Shown here: positions 21,460 to 30,958 of the stretch, in pieces | Numbering within the stretch: position 1 is the first letter of the stretch | Layout of the letters: every line of letters starts with the position of its first letter | Assembly (NCBI GenBank): GCA_905221605.1 | Contig: CAJNDS010001165.1 | Location: 1-30,958 of the forward strand | Source of the DNA: Symbiodinium natans | Lineage: Eukaryota; Sar; Dinophyceae; Suessiales; Symbiodiniaceae | Length of the DNA stretch: 30,958 nucleotides | Reading direction: 5' to 3' | Made by a program: the position numbers and the translations under genes | The notes under the pieces: model-generated | Database searches by the model: none | Told to the model about the DNA's origin: nothing | Seen by the model: the letters and a program-made list of their open reading frames with translations, nothing else

Positions 21460-21968
21460 CCTCAACCCAAGAACTTGGCCGAAGCATGCCCATGTTTGTC
21501 TCACATCCTTGAGCGGCACTTCGCACGTGTGAGGAACATGGAGAAAGGAGAGATTGTGTGAGAGCGATAGAAAATGCGCCCTGTCCGAACTGCCAGCATG
21601 CGTCCCCCCCCGTAGCTATGCTTCTGCTCACCGTCTACACGTCCTTACCTTCAAAAACTTAGGCCCAAGTATGCACATGTTTGTCTCACATCCGTCAGCG
21701 TCACTTCACAAACATTGACAAACGAGAGCTTGTGTGAAAGAGAAAGGGAGAGCTAGACAGAATGCGCCCTCTCCGACGTGGCCAAAATGCCCTTACCGTC
21801 GCTATGCTTCTGCTCACCGTCTCCACGTCCTTACCTTCAAAAACTTAGGCGCATGCCCAAGCATGTCCATGTTTATCCCACATCCTTGAGCGGCACTTAA
21901 GCGCGCGAGATTGTGTGAGAAAACGAGAGCGTGAGAGAGTGTGAAAGAAACTGTGCCCTGCTCTGTAG
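21460..21968. repeat. Three ~185-bp degenerate repeats (unit 3)
   Basis: Same block as at 6453-6961 with a G-to-T change near 21701 (CAGCGTCAC). Confidence 0.85.
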
Positions 21969-22698
21969 GACCAAAAAGCGAAAACACCCTCCAAAATATA
22001 ATCAAAACCATACAAAAACAATCAAGTTTGACATGTCGGGCGTAGTGACTTTTAGGGTTTAGGATGGTTGCCCTGACCCCACAAAAGGATCACACCTTCA
22101 AAATATAGGCAAAACCCATACAAAAACAAGCAGAGAGCAAAAAAACACCAAAATCAAGTTTGACATGTTGGGTGTAGTAACTTTTAAGGTTTAGGATGGT
22201 TGCCCTGACCCCAAAAAGGAGAACACCTTTAAAAACATAGGCAAAACCATACAAAAACAAGCAGAGAGCAACAGAAACACCAAAATCAAGTTTGACATGT
22301 CGGGTGTAGTGACTTTTAAGGTTTAGGATGGTTGCCCTGACCCCACAAAAGGAAAACACCTTCAAAATATAGGCAAAACCCATACAAAAACAAGCAGAGA
22401 GCAAAAAAACACCAAAATCAAGTTTGACATGTTGGGTGTAGTAACTTTTAAGGTTTAGGATGGTTGCCCTGACCCCAAAAAGGAAAACACCTTTAAAACA
22501 TAGGCAAAACCATACAAAAACAAGCAGAGAGCAACCGAAACACCAAAATCAAGTTTGACATGTCGGGTGTAGTGACTTTTAAGGTTTAGGATGGTTGCCC
22601 TGACCCCACAAAAGGAAAACACCTTCAAAATATAGGCAAAACCCATACAAAAACAAGCAGAAAGCGAAAACAACACCAAAATCAAGTTTGACATGTCG
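21969..22698. repeat. ~132-bp satellite, long block (unit 3/4)
   Basis: About 5.4 monomers. It differs from the preceding long blocks near 22089 (GGATCACACC for GGAAAACACC) and near 22681 (AAAATCAAG for AAAAGCAAG). Confidence 0.95.
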
Positions 22699-23046
22699 TG
22701 AATAATCCTGTTGCTGACAGGATGGCCTCCAAATCGGAGCGAATAGAATCTTCAGCTGTATGTCCGAGGGTTGCCTCCCGGATGCCAAATCGACGGGCAA
22801 CATCAGCGTGATTCAGCGTGGCATACACATTTGACAAAGATTGCACAAGTACTGCAAAGGCCTACACGGGCAGGCATTCGAGCAGATCTGTTGTGAGGGA
22901 ACGGACTGGGGCCGGGGCGTGTGCACATTTTTCGCAGAGGTCGAAGCCGCTGTTGCTGCATCGAAATGTGACGGTAAAGACCTTCAGCCAACTGGACTGG
23001 CAAGCGATGGGGGCAGATGGTACTCAATGGTAGCGATGTGTCACGA
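22699..23046. repeat. Module M, first copy of unit 4
   Basis: 348 bp, one A shorter near 22788 than the other modules. Confidence 0.92.
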
Positions 23047-23351
23047 AGAAAGCGAAAACAACACCAAAATCAAGTTTGACATGTTGGGTGTAGTAACTTT
23101 TAAGGTTTAGGATGGCTGCCCTGACCCCAAAAAGGAAAACACCTTTAAAAACATAGGCAAAACCATACAAAAACAAGCAGAGAGCAACAGAAACACCAAA
23201 ATCAAGTTTGACATGTCGGGCGTAGTGACTTTTAAGGTTTAGGATGGTTGCCCTGACCCCAAAAAAGGAAAACACCTTCAAAATATAGGCAAAACCCATA
23301 CAAAAACAAGCAGATAGCGAAAACAACACCAAAATCAAGTTTGACATGTCG
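23047..23351. repeat. ~132-bp satellite, short block (unit 4)
   Basis: About 2.3 monomers, as at 8041-8345. Confidence 0.94.
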
Positions 23352-23700
23352 TGAATAATCCTGTTGCTGACAGGATGGCCTCCAAATCGGAGCGAATAGA
23401 ATCTTCAGCTGTATGTCCGAGGGTTGCCTCCCGGATGCCAAAATCGACGGGCAACATCAGCGTGATTCAGCGTGGCATACACATTTGACAAAGATTGCAC
23501 AAGTACTACAAAGGCCTACACGGGCAGGCATTCGAGCAGATCTGTTGTGAGGGAACGGACTGGGGCCGGGGCGTGTGCACATTTTTCGCAGAGGTCGAAG
23601 CCGCTGTTGCTGCATCGAAATGTGACGGTAAAGACCTTCAGCCAACTGGACTGGCAAGCGATGGGGGCAGATGGTACTCAATGGTAGCGATGTGTCACGA
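23352..23700. repeat. Module M, second copy of unit 4
   Basis: 349 bp with a G-to-A change near 23509; continues into single-copy sequence. Confidence 0.92.
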
Positions 23701-24896
23701 TGATGCATCTAGAAACCAAATGTCATGGCAGAAGCCCGGACGGCTTGCGGGACTTGGCAAAGACTCTTCCCATTGCAACTGGCCTGCGAACATGATCTGC
23801 CAAGCGCATCTTTGAAAGTCGTGGCATGAAAACAGAAACAGCACCATGGTGTCCGCATCTCTCCAAGTGCGCGACCACTGCGGCATCCACCGGTGAAATC
23901 GCGACCGCCGCGCACCCAACCGCTGGAAGCTTCTTGGGCAGCTGTCGTGTGGTTTCGGATAAGAACAACAACGTGCACTGTAAGCAAGAGCCAAAGAGAA
24001 ACAAGCAACCACATTCGATCAACATCTGGGCGATCAGCATGTTTGGTTGGCTGAGGTCAAGCCTTCAAGGTTCAAGGAGATCGTTACACATGGCACGTTC
24101 CGTGACCACATGCATAGGCGTGCTTGCATTCTGTAGAACGCACAACTTGACGCTGCTGGCCATCTGCCAACTGGCGATAGCTAACGCAGACACAGCAAAA
24201 ACATATCTCAAGCAGGGTGGCTTGGACTTAGCTTCGCTAAACCGTTCACAGCTCAGGTCTCTTGACGCTCTTCACCAACAGCATTGTCGCGTGGACGTTG
24301 CGCTTCTTGACGTGGTCCGGCATCTGCGTTTTGCCGTCTGCGCAGTAGCCAGATCAGTGAGTCGTCGTCCAAATCGCCTGCTTTTCGCAGGAGGCGGCGG
24401 CGCTTTCTGACCTAAAGGAAAACTGCTTCGCACACTGTCACACTGCATCAGAGCAGGCTACGCAAAAAGAAGTGCTCTTCTTGAGGATAGCAGCTTCGTT
24501 CTTGAGGGCTTTGCTGGCGCGCTTCAGTTCGTCCTGGCAAAAAAGGCACGTGTATGGGCAGCGTGCGCGCATAGGACAGACAAGTCTCTTGGCACCTTCA
24601 GCTCTTGCCGCTGCCTTTTGAGATCTCGTACAACATCGCCAGCAGCAGCTTCGGCACTCATGGCTGCAGCAACTACCGTGGCGCATGCACACGTCTCTCT
24701 TTCCACCCACTTGAGGACACACGAAGCAAAGCACGCGTTCCCGCTCAGAAACATTGCACACGCTGGGCCCTACTTCCAGCACCAAGAACGCATGGTCCTT
24801 TCCACCATGTTGCACCTTCCCCAAGCAGTATCACACATCCCGCTTGTCGGACGTGGGAGCTTCAAGCATTGAGCGCTTCCGGTCCCACGGCGAGCT
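23701..24896. other. Stretch without recognised gene (unit 4)
   Basis: Counterpart of 8695-9890 with a few substitutions (near 23829, 24582 and 24855). Unrecognised frames at plus 23826-24410 and minus 24824-24438 remain open. Confidence 0.5.
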
Positions 24897-26622
24897 TTAC
24901 TCTTTAAACAAAAGGTCATACGCATAGCCCATGGCGCGATTTCGCGGCCATATGCATTGGCTTGCTTCTTTCGAAGGTGGAGAACGACCCGCTGCTTGAG
25001 GGTCTATTTCAAAAGCTTGCAGCTTCTTGGACAGACAAGGCAGAGCTTCGCCCAGACACCCTGTCAAACTAAAGGATTTGCGCCACGATCTGCGGGACCA
25101 AAAGTCTTCCCGCGCTCTCATGAGCAAACGTACCCAGTCCAACTTGCTGACTTGTCCGTCACCAAGCTGTCGTAAGATTTGGTACTCCGTTCGGAGCCAC
25201 CACTTGAAAGAGAAGAAGCCGCGCACGTCGAGCGGCTGCAGCAGGAATGTTGCGCCGGCCGGCACGAAATTCAATTTGATGTCAACCTCGCACGCCCGTA
25301 GAAAGACTTCTTTGGAAAGGTGGCATGGAGCCACATCGAGGGTGAGAACCGGTTCCAGCAACCATCTCCAACCGTCCAACGCTAGCGAAATCAGGTCCAG
25401 CATTGCCAAAAGCAGTGATGTGGAGGTCCATGAGGAGACTGTTCGCCAGACATGTGTCCCCGGGCGGCATTCTGCGGCCACTGTCTGCATCAAGCCCAGT
25501 GTAAACACGGACTTATTCCCGATGACGAAATGTGGCAAGCTCTGCTGAAGCTCGTCGTTGTCTGATATCACTGCCACATAGCTCACAAATGTCCGCAAGT
25601 CACCCTTGCGAACCGGCAGACGTGGGCCCTCCACGTCTGCTCCCCAGTGGCGGCGTTGGACCACCAATCCACAAAGAGGGTGCGGCGTCAGAGCTACAGA
25701 TGTCTCATCAAGGTTGAGATGCAAAAGACGTCGGGGTGCACTTGCATGTCGAAGGAAGCTGAGCGATTGGAAGAACACCGCCACCTCTGCCCGGACACAA
25801 ATTCAGATTTGGGCCCCCCATTTTTTGGGCCAGAAAGCGGTCCCGTTTTTGGTACTGGGCCGATTTGCAACTCCAAATATGATGCTTGCTTGTGACCCCA
25901 AAAAAGGCTCCTCAATCTATGCAAAAAGTCTTAACTTCAGAAGAAAATGCACCCAAGCCTTCTGGGCAAGCGCGCAGGCTCCACAGCCACACGCACTGGC
26001 ACGGTTCCTCTACTCACATCCCAACGTTTACACCATCGCTGCAACCACTTCCGGCCGCCACGGTTTGTGGCAGCCCGGCAGCCAGCATGATCACCCAATC
26101 TTCGTCGAAACTCGAAGAAGGCCGCCTCCGAGGTCGGAGCCGAGTGACAACGAAAGTTCTGCTGCCGAACCCAGCGAAAAAGGTTGGCCTCTGCCAAGAA
26201 AACGTGAGCTTCTCGAGAAGCATGTTTTTGGGCCGCCGTCTGCGGATCTGTACAGGCATGAACATCAGAAGCCGCAGCTTCCCGGTAAAGATTCTGGACA
26301 AACGTAATGCTTGGCAGCGTGTCGTCAGACGCTGCACGCCTCTGTAGTTGTCGGGCGTGCTGCATGGCCACTATTGCATTGTGACCGCTGAGAACATAGG
26401 TACACAAGACCTGATGCCGCTGCTTTGGGGAAAGTCCGCACGGCCAACTCACTCTGTGGGCTTTTCGGGCTGCCCTGACAAGCGGCCGCTGTCCTTCTCG
26501 CAAGCGCTGTTGCAGCTCGCGGCAGGTCCGCTTCAGAGAACACAAGCGACAGCTGCTTGGCAACGGCACTCCATGGTACAGAGCACTTCAGCACCGCAAA
26601 GCACTTCCTTTTGGAGGCTCAT
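24897..26622 (-). pseudogene. pogo/Tigger-like DDE transposase, frameshifted copy
   Basis: The catalytic exon (25784 to 24897) is open over 295 codons with all three Asp residues, and has one substitution, Asn 120 to Thr. The first exon is damaged twice. A 4-bp deletion near 26552 puts the ATG at 26622 out of frame with the DNA-binding part, although a different ATG at 26569 (MPLPSS) reopens that frame. A 1-bp deletion near 25965, just before the supposed donor, changes LPQKAW to LPRRLG and puts the exon joint out of phase. Leu 170 is changed to Phe. Probably inactive as a full-length enzyme unless splicing differs from my model. Confidence 0.75.
25785..25952 (-). other. Probable intron of transposase (unit 4)
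   Basis: 168 bp with the same GT...AG limits. Phase no longer fits because of the 1-bp deletion in the exon upstream. Confidence 0.42.
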
Positions 26623-27269
26623 GCGCAGGCAAACTGCGGAAGTGCGAAAACGTCAGACGAGGCTTGGAGATGTAACTCTTGCAAGATTTCGTCGACAGTC
26701 TGCCTGCACCACTACCAACTACGTCGCTGACTCCTGACGCTAAGAACTTGGCCAGACATGCACACGACAAGCTGTGACGAACGACAGTCAAATACGGTCG
26801 ATTCAATCTCGGCAAGGGCAACACAATGGCCCTCTATCCTTACGTCATGGTCGATGTGCGAACCAACAACGACTTGGCAATACAGCAGCGGTAACCCGCA
26901 ACATACTTGGAAATACCTGGCTTTCCTGCACCCCAAACTGGGGCCGCTGGTAAGGCAGCGTGGAACAACAACAGTTGAGATCTGGCCAACCACCATCTTG
27001 CCGCCGGCCTTAAGATGACAGAGTCCCCCTCCAGAGACCTCCCTTACCAGTTTGGGCAAGTGCCCACCCTTCAACCGCGGAAATCTGGCCAAACGCCGTC
27101 TTGCAGCGACTTGGCACGACCTTCTGCGTCGGTGCAAAAGGAACGTCAAAGTAACCTGCACCTGACTTGGAGCTGGAACACCCCCAGGGTAACCCGCACA
27201 TGAGCGTCCCGACGCCGAGCGGACAGCCTGTGCGCCGGTGAAAGCTTCCCAAGGCGCAGCATCATCGGC

Positions 27270-27394
27270 AAAAAAAGGGGGAGGGGTGCACGAGCAAGAT
27301 GAACACCGTCCTGAGCCACGGAGGATAGGAGCAAAAAAAGGGGAGAGGGGTTTGAGCAATGGTGAGCATCAGCAAACAAAAAGGAGGGGCGTCA
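27270..27394. repeat. G-rich short repeats, cluster 1 (unit 4)
   Basis: Same A-run/G-run repeats as at 4766-4890, with one change near 27322. Confidence 0.65.
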
Positions 27395-27994
27395 GGTACT
27401 TGCAGGCAAAGCCGCTTCCCCTAGCCCCTTGAGCCCTAAAGTCTTCTTCTGGTGTCTTCTTCTGGGGGACAACCGGGCAGTGGAAAGATGAACACTCTTG
27501 CACGCAACAGGCTGTCTGTGACACTGTGCTAGGTGTGCCAGAAGCGGCGTGAAGCCAACTGGACGCGTAAAAGCCAGACAGCTATCGAGCTTGCAACATG
27601 CCTTTTTCGAGACGATGGTGCTCAAGCCTGTGCACGTTTGAACGCAACAGCTGGCATCTGTCAGAAGCATGGAAGCTGCCCGCGTACTGTCAACCACAAA
27701 CCACTGGAACATGTGTACAATTGGCATGCGCCTTCCCAATCTGATGTACTCAGGCTTATGGAAGACATAGCTGACAGCTTCGGAAGAAAGGATGCAGGAC
27801 ATGTGAACGATGCACAGGACGGAGAGCAACAAGTCTGGAAATCCAAGGTTGTCGCCTGCCTGTTGCCTGGATTTGGCGTGCACCCGATGGCAAGCAGCAG
27901 TTTTCCTGTCGCACATCAGTTGAGCCCGACTTGGCTGGGCATGACAAGCCAGAGCATGCGGGCATTCGCAGGCCTCAGCACACGCGCGGCCGCG

Positions 27995-28029
27995 GCCCGC
28001 CCTCCCGCCCAAGCCCCCTCCCACCGCCC
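27995..28029 (-). other. G-quadruplex motif (unit 4)
   Basis: Same 35-bp tract as at 5494-5528, unchanged although this unit has many other changes. Confidence 0.7.
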
Positions 28030-28502
28030 TACATGCTTGAAAAAAAGCGGGCGCGGTTCAAAGCAAGCTCAAAAATCAAGAAAACATGTCAAAAATCATG
28101 CAACTCCAAACAAGCGAAAAACACAACAAAACACTGCAACTGTTGGTGATATCTAGATAGTTTGACATGCCCGAGCCGTTCAGAACGAAGGACAACACTT
28201 CCAAAACATTGTTGCATGTGGAAAAAGCCTTTGTCTGCTCCAACTTGAAAGGAAAAACAGTTATTTGTATTTTTCAATCGGTTCTTGAGCCAGAGCTGCC
28301 TCCTGGCGTCCATTTCTGCCCCCAAAAGCGGCTTGCCCAAAGATGGTTGCCGAGTCTTCCCCTATCATTGGCTCACTGTCCAAGCCTGCGAAACGCTGCG
28401 CAGGAACGTGACAGGACCCAATGTCTACCTTCTCTCATTGCAGAAACCATTACCGCAGGACCGCACAGGACAAGCCACGTACGAGAACTGCAAGATGACA
28501 CG

Positions 28503-28570
28503 CGTGGTCCTGCAAAACCGTTGTGGGAAAATAGAATTATTAGTCCAAAAAACGGATTTGCAGGACCACG
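28503..28570. other. Near-perfect 68-nt hairpin (unit 4)
   Basis: Hairpin with unchanged 20-bp arms; the only difference is C to A in the inner stem (near 28529). Confidence 0.8.
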
Positions 28571-28737
28571 GGTTTTCGAGGCCTGCTTTCCCGGAACGTT
28601 TCGCGGGGCCGCGTGCCCAGAGCAAGCTTCTAGTGGTCTCCAGGTCTTTGGCCACGAGGTGGTAGGAGACGAAGGAACGTCCACAATGGGACTGGCTGCC
28701 CCGGAACTCCAAGGGAACATCCCTGGGCTGGGTTGTT

Positions 28738-28868
28738 CGTGGGGTGTGAGCAAAATGAGCACCAGGGATGCAGCATGAGCATGACAAAGGGGGGCGTTTG
28801 AGCAAAACGAGCACCAGGGATATGAGCATGACAAAGGGGGGGGGGGCGTCTGAGCAAAACGAACAACA
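28738..28868. repeat. G-rich short repeats, cluster 2 (unit 4)
   Basis: As at 6236-6366; G-run of 11. Confidence 0.75.
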
Positions 28869-28954
28869 TGTATTTCATGTACCTGTTTCTGTACACGTCA
28901 CGTGCAGAGACGCGCAAAGCACAAGCATTGCGGCGCCATTATGCAGCGGTTTTG

Positions 28955-29463
28955 CCTCAACCCAAGAACTTGGCCGAAGCATGCCCATGTTTGTCTCACA
29001 TCCTTGAGCGGCACTTCGCATGCGTGACGAACATGGAGAAAGGAGAGATTGTGTGAGAGCGATAGAAAATGCGCCCTGTCCGAACTGCCAGCATGCGTCC
29101 CCCCCCGTAGCTATGCTTCTGCTCACCGTCTACACGTCCTTACCTTCAAAAACTTAGGCCCAAGTATGCACATGTTTGTCTCACATCCGTGAGCGGCACT
29201 TCACAAACATTGACAAACGAGAGCTTGTGTGAAAGAGAAAGGGAGAGCTAGACAGAATGCGCCCTCTCCGACGTGGCCAAAATGCCCTAACCATCGCTAT
29301 GCTTCTGCTCACCGTCTCCACGTCCTTACCTTCAAAAACTTAGGCGCATGCCCAAGCATGTCCATGTTTATCCCACATCCTTGAGCGGCACTTACGCGCG
29401 CGAGATTGTGTGAGAAAACGAGAGCGTGAGAGAGTGTGAAAGAAACTGTGCCCTGTTCTGTAG
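28955..29463. repeat. Three ~185-bp degenerate repeats (unit 4)
   Basis: Same block as at 6453-6961 with several substitutions (for example GCATGCGTGACG near 29017 and CCGTGAGCGG near 29187). Confidence 0.85.
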
Positions 29464-30194
29464 GACCAAAAAGCGAAAACACCCTCCAAAATATAAGCAA
29501 AACCACACAAAAACAATCAAGTTTGACATGTCGGGCGTAGTGACTTTTAGGGTTTAGGATGGTTGCCCTGACCCCACAAAAGGAAAACACCTTCAAAATA
29601 TAGGCAAAACCCATACAAAAACAAGCAGAGAGCAAAAAAACACCAAAATCAAGTTTGACATGTTGGGTGTAGTAACTTTTAAGGTTTAGGATGGTTGCCC
29701 TGACCCCAAAAAGGAGAACACCTTTAAAAACATAGGCAAAACCATACAAAAACAAGCAGAGAGCAACAGAAACACCAAAATCAAGTTTGACATGTCGGGT
29801 GTAGTGACTTTTAAGGTTTAGGATGGTTGCCCTGACCCCACAAAAGGAAAACACCTTCAAAATATAGGCAAAACCCATACAAAAACAAGCAGAGAGCAAA
29901 AAAACACCAAAATCAAGTTTGACATGTTGGGTGTAGTAACTTTTAAGGTTTAGGATGGTTGCCCTGACCCCAAAAAGGAAAACACCCTTAAAAACATAGG
30001 CAAAACCATACAGAAACAAGCAGAGAGCAACAGAAACACCAAAATCAAGTTTGACATGTCGGGTGTAGTGACTTTTAAGGTTTAGGATGGTTGCCCTGAC
30101 CCCAAAAAAGGAAAACACCTTCAAAATATAGGCAAAACCCATACAAAAACAAGCAGAAAGCGAAAACAACACCAAAATCAAGTTTGACATGTCG
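29464..30194. repeat. ~132-bp satellite, long block (unit 4/5)
   Basis: About 5.4 alternating monomers. Here the monomer near 29993 has AAAAACATAGG, one A more than in other units, so the minus-strand 44-codon frame stays open across the whole block (30190 to 29309, 293 codons). Confidence 0.95.
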
Positions 30195-30543
30195 TGAATA
30201 ATCCTGTTGCTGACAGGATGGCCTCCAAATCGGAGCGAATAGAATCTTCAGCTGTATGTCCGAAGGTTGCCTCCCGGATGCCAAAATCGACGGGCAACAT
30301 CAGCGTGATTCAGCGTGGCATACACATTTGACAAAGATTGCACAAGTACTGCAAAGGCCTACACGGGCAGGCATTCGAGCAGATCTGTTGTGAGGGAACG
30401 GACTGGGGCCGGGGCGTGTGCACATTTTTCGCAGAGGTCGAAGCCGCTGTTGCTGCATCGGAATGTGACGGTAAAGACCTTCAGCCAACTGGACTGGCAA
30501 GCGATGGGGGCAGATGGTACTCAATGGTAGCGATGTGTCACGA
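30195..30543. repeat. Module M, first copy of unit 5
   Basis: 349 bp with A-to-G near 30461 and G-to-A near 30264. Confidence 0.92.
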
Positions 30544-30848
30544 AGAAAGCGAAAACAACACCAAAATCAAGTTTGACATGTTGGGTGTAGTAACTTTTAA
30601 GGTTTAGGATGGCTGCCCTGACCCCAAAAAGGAAAACACCTTTAAAAACATAGGCAAAACCATACAAAAACAAGCAGAGAGCAACAGAAACACCAAAATC
30701 AAGTTTGACATGTCGGGCGTAGTGACTTTTAAGGTTTAGGATGGTTGCCCTGACCCCAAAAAAGGAAAACACCTTCAAAATATAGGCAAAACCCATACAA
30801 AAACAAGCAGATAGCGAAAACAACACCAAAATCAAGTTTGACATGTCG
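30544..30848. repeat. ~132-bp satellite, short block (unit 5)
   Basis: About 2.3 monomers, as at 8041-8345. Confidence 0.94.
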
Positions 30849-30958
30849 TGAATAATCCTGTTGCTGACAAGATGGCCTCCAAATCGGAGCGAATAGAATC
30901 TTCAGCTGTATGTCCGAGGGTTGCCTCCCGGATGCCAAAATCGACGGGCAACATCAGC
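30849..30958. repeat. Module M, second copy of unit 5, cut by window end
   Basis: First 110 bp of the module, with one change (GACAAGATGG near 30870). Confidence 0.9.

Larger units (their letters stand above)
14996..22499. repeat. 7.5-kb tandem unit 3
   Basis: Third unit, 7504 bp, with open transposase frames. Differences from unit 2 appear only in the last ~1.2 kb: a 12-base instead of 11-base G-run near 21340, a G-to-T change near 21701, and a small change in the satellite near 22089. Confidence 0.97.
26623..28737. other. Stretch without recognised gene (unit 4)
   Basis: Counterpart of 11622-13738. A 3-bp deletion near 27737 keeps the plus-strand frame 27533-28156 open, and a base change near 28072 extends that frame. 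Minus 27359-26712 and plus 28167-28778 are also open. None is recognised. Confidence 0.5.
22500..29995. repeat. 7.5-kb tandem unit 4
   Basis: Fourth unit, 7496 bp and the most diverged of the full units, with some two dozen substitutions and small indels against unit 3 by eye. These include a 1-bp deletion near 25965, a 4-bp deletion near 26552, a 3-bp deletion near 27737, and a one-base change in the hairpin loop. Its transposase is frameshifted. Confidence 0.96.
29996..30958. repeat. 7.5-kb tandem unit 5, partial
   Basis: Start of a fifth unit: satellite end, module M, short satellite block and the first 110 bp of a second module M. The window ends inside the array, so copy number is a minimum of about 4.1. 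Confidence 0.95.

Noticed and set aside
29309-30190. 293-codon minus-strand frame through the satellite as a membrane protein gene
   Set aside because: It is the satellite translated. Equivalent blocks in other units are frameshifted by 131- and 133-bp monomers, so there is no sign of selection on the frame.
1-30958. rRNA, tRNA or snRNA genes in the repeat unit
   Set aside because: Tandem units in protists often carry such genes, but no conserved core of these RNAs was recognised on either strand.

Overview
The window is one long tandem array. A unit of about 7.5 kb is repeated head to tail from the first base to the last: four full units (1-7492, 7493-14995, 14996-22499, 22500-29995; unit borders are arbitrary) and the first 963 bases of a fifth. 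Neither end of the array is in view. No rRNA, tRNA, CRISPR or bacterial-type operon was seen. The only protein family I recognise is a pogo/Tigger-like DDE transposase, on the minus strand, once per unit, apparently split by one short intron. Its signature (LDETS, LDVAPCH, LLQPLD), the intron, the satellite-rich and coding-poor layout, and a TTTAGGG-like motif in the satellite point to a eukaryote with a large repeat-rich genome. A dinoflagellate is my best guess from memory of similar transposases, but this is an inference.

Each unit reads left to right as follows: (1) the end of a satellite block of ~132-bp monomers; (2) a ~349-bp module M; (3) a short satellite block of about 2.3 monomers; (4) a second module M; (5) ~1.2 kb without a recognised gene; (6) the transposase gene, read right to left; (7) ~2.1 kb without a recognised gene, holding a strong G-quadruplex motif and a 68-nt near-perfect hairpin, bounded by two clusters of G-rich short repeats; (8) three degenerate ~185-bp repeats; (9) a ~730-bp satellite block of alternating type I and type II monomers, which leads into the next unit.

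The transposase frames look open in units 2 and 3. Unit 1 has an 11-bp deletion that truncates the C-terminus. Unit 4 has a 4-bp and a 1-bp deletion in the first exon. By eye, sequence and the copy 7503 bp further on are identical from about 3.2 kb to 13.8 kb, while the first 0.9 kb and unit 4 carry scattered differences. This fits recent homogenisation by unequal exchange or conversion, or else an assembly artefact. The array looks like a macrosatellite that has amplified a transposase gene together with its satellite, and not like a set of cooperating genes.
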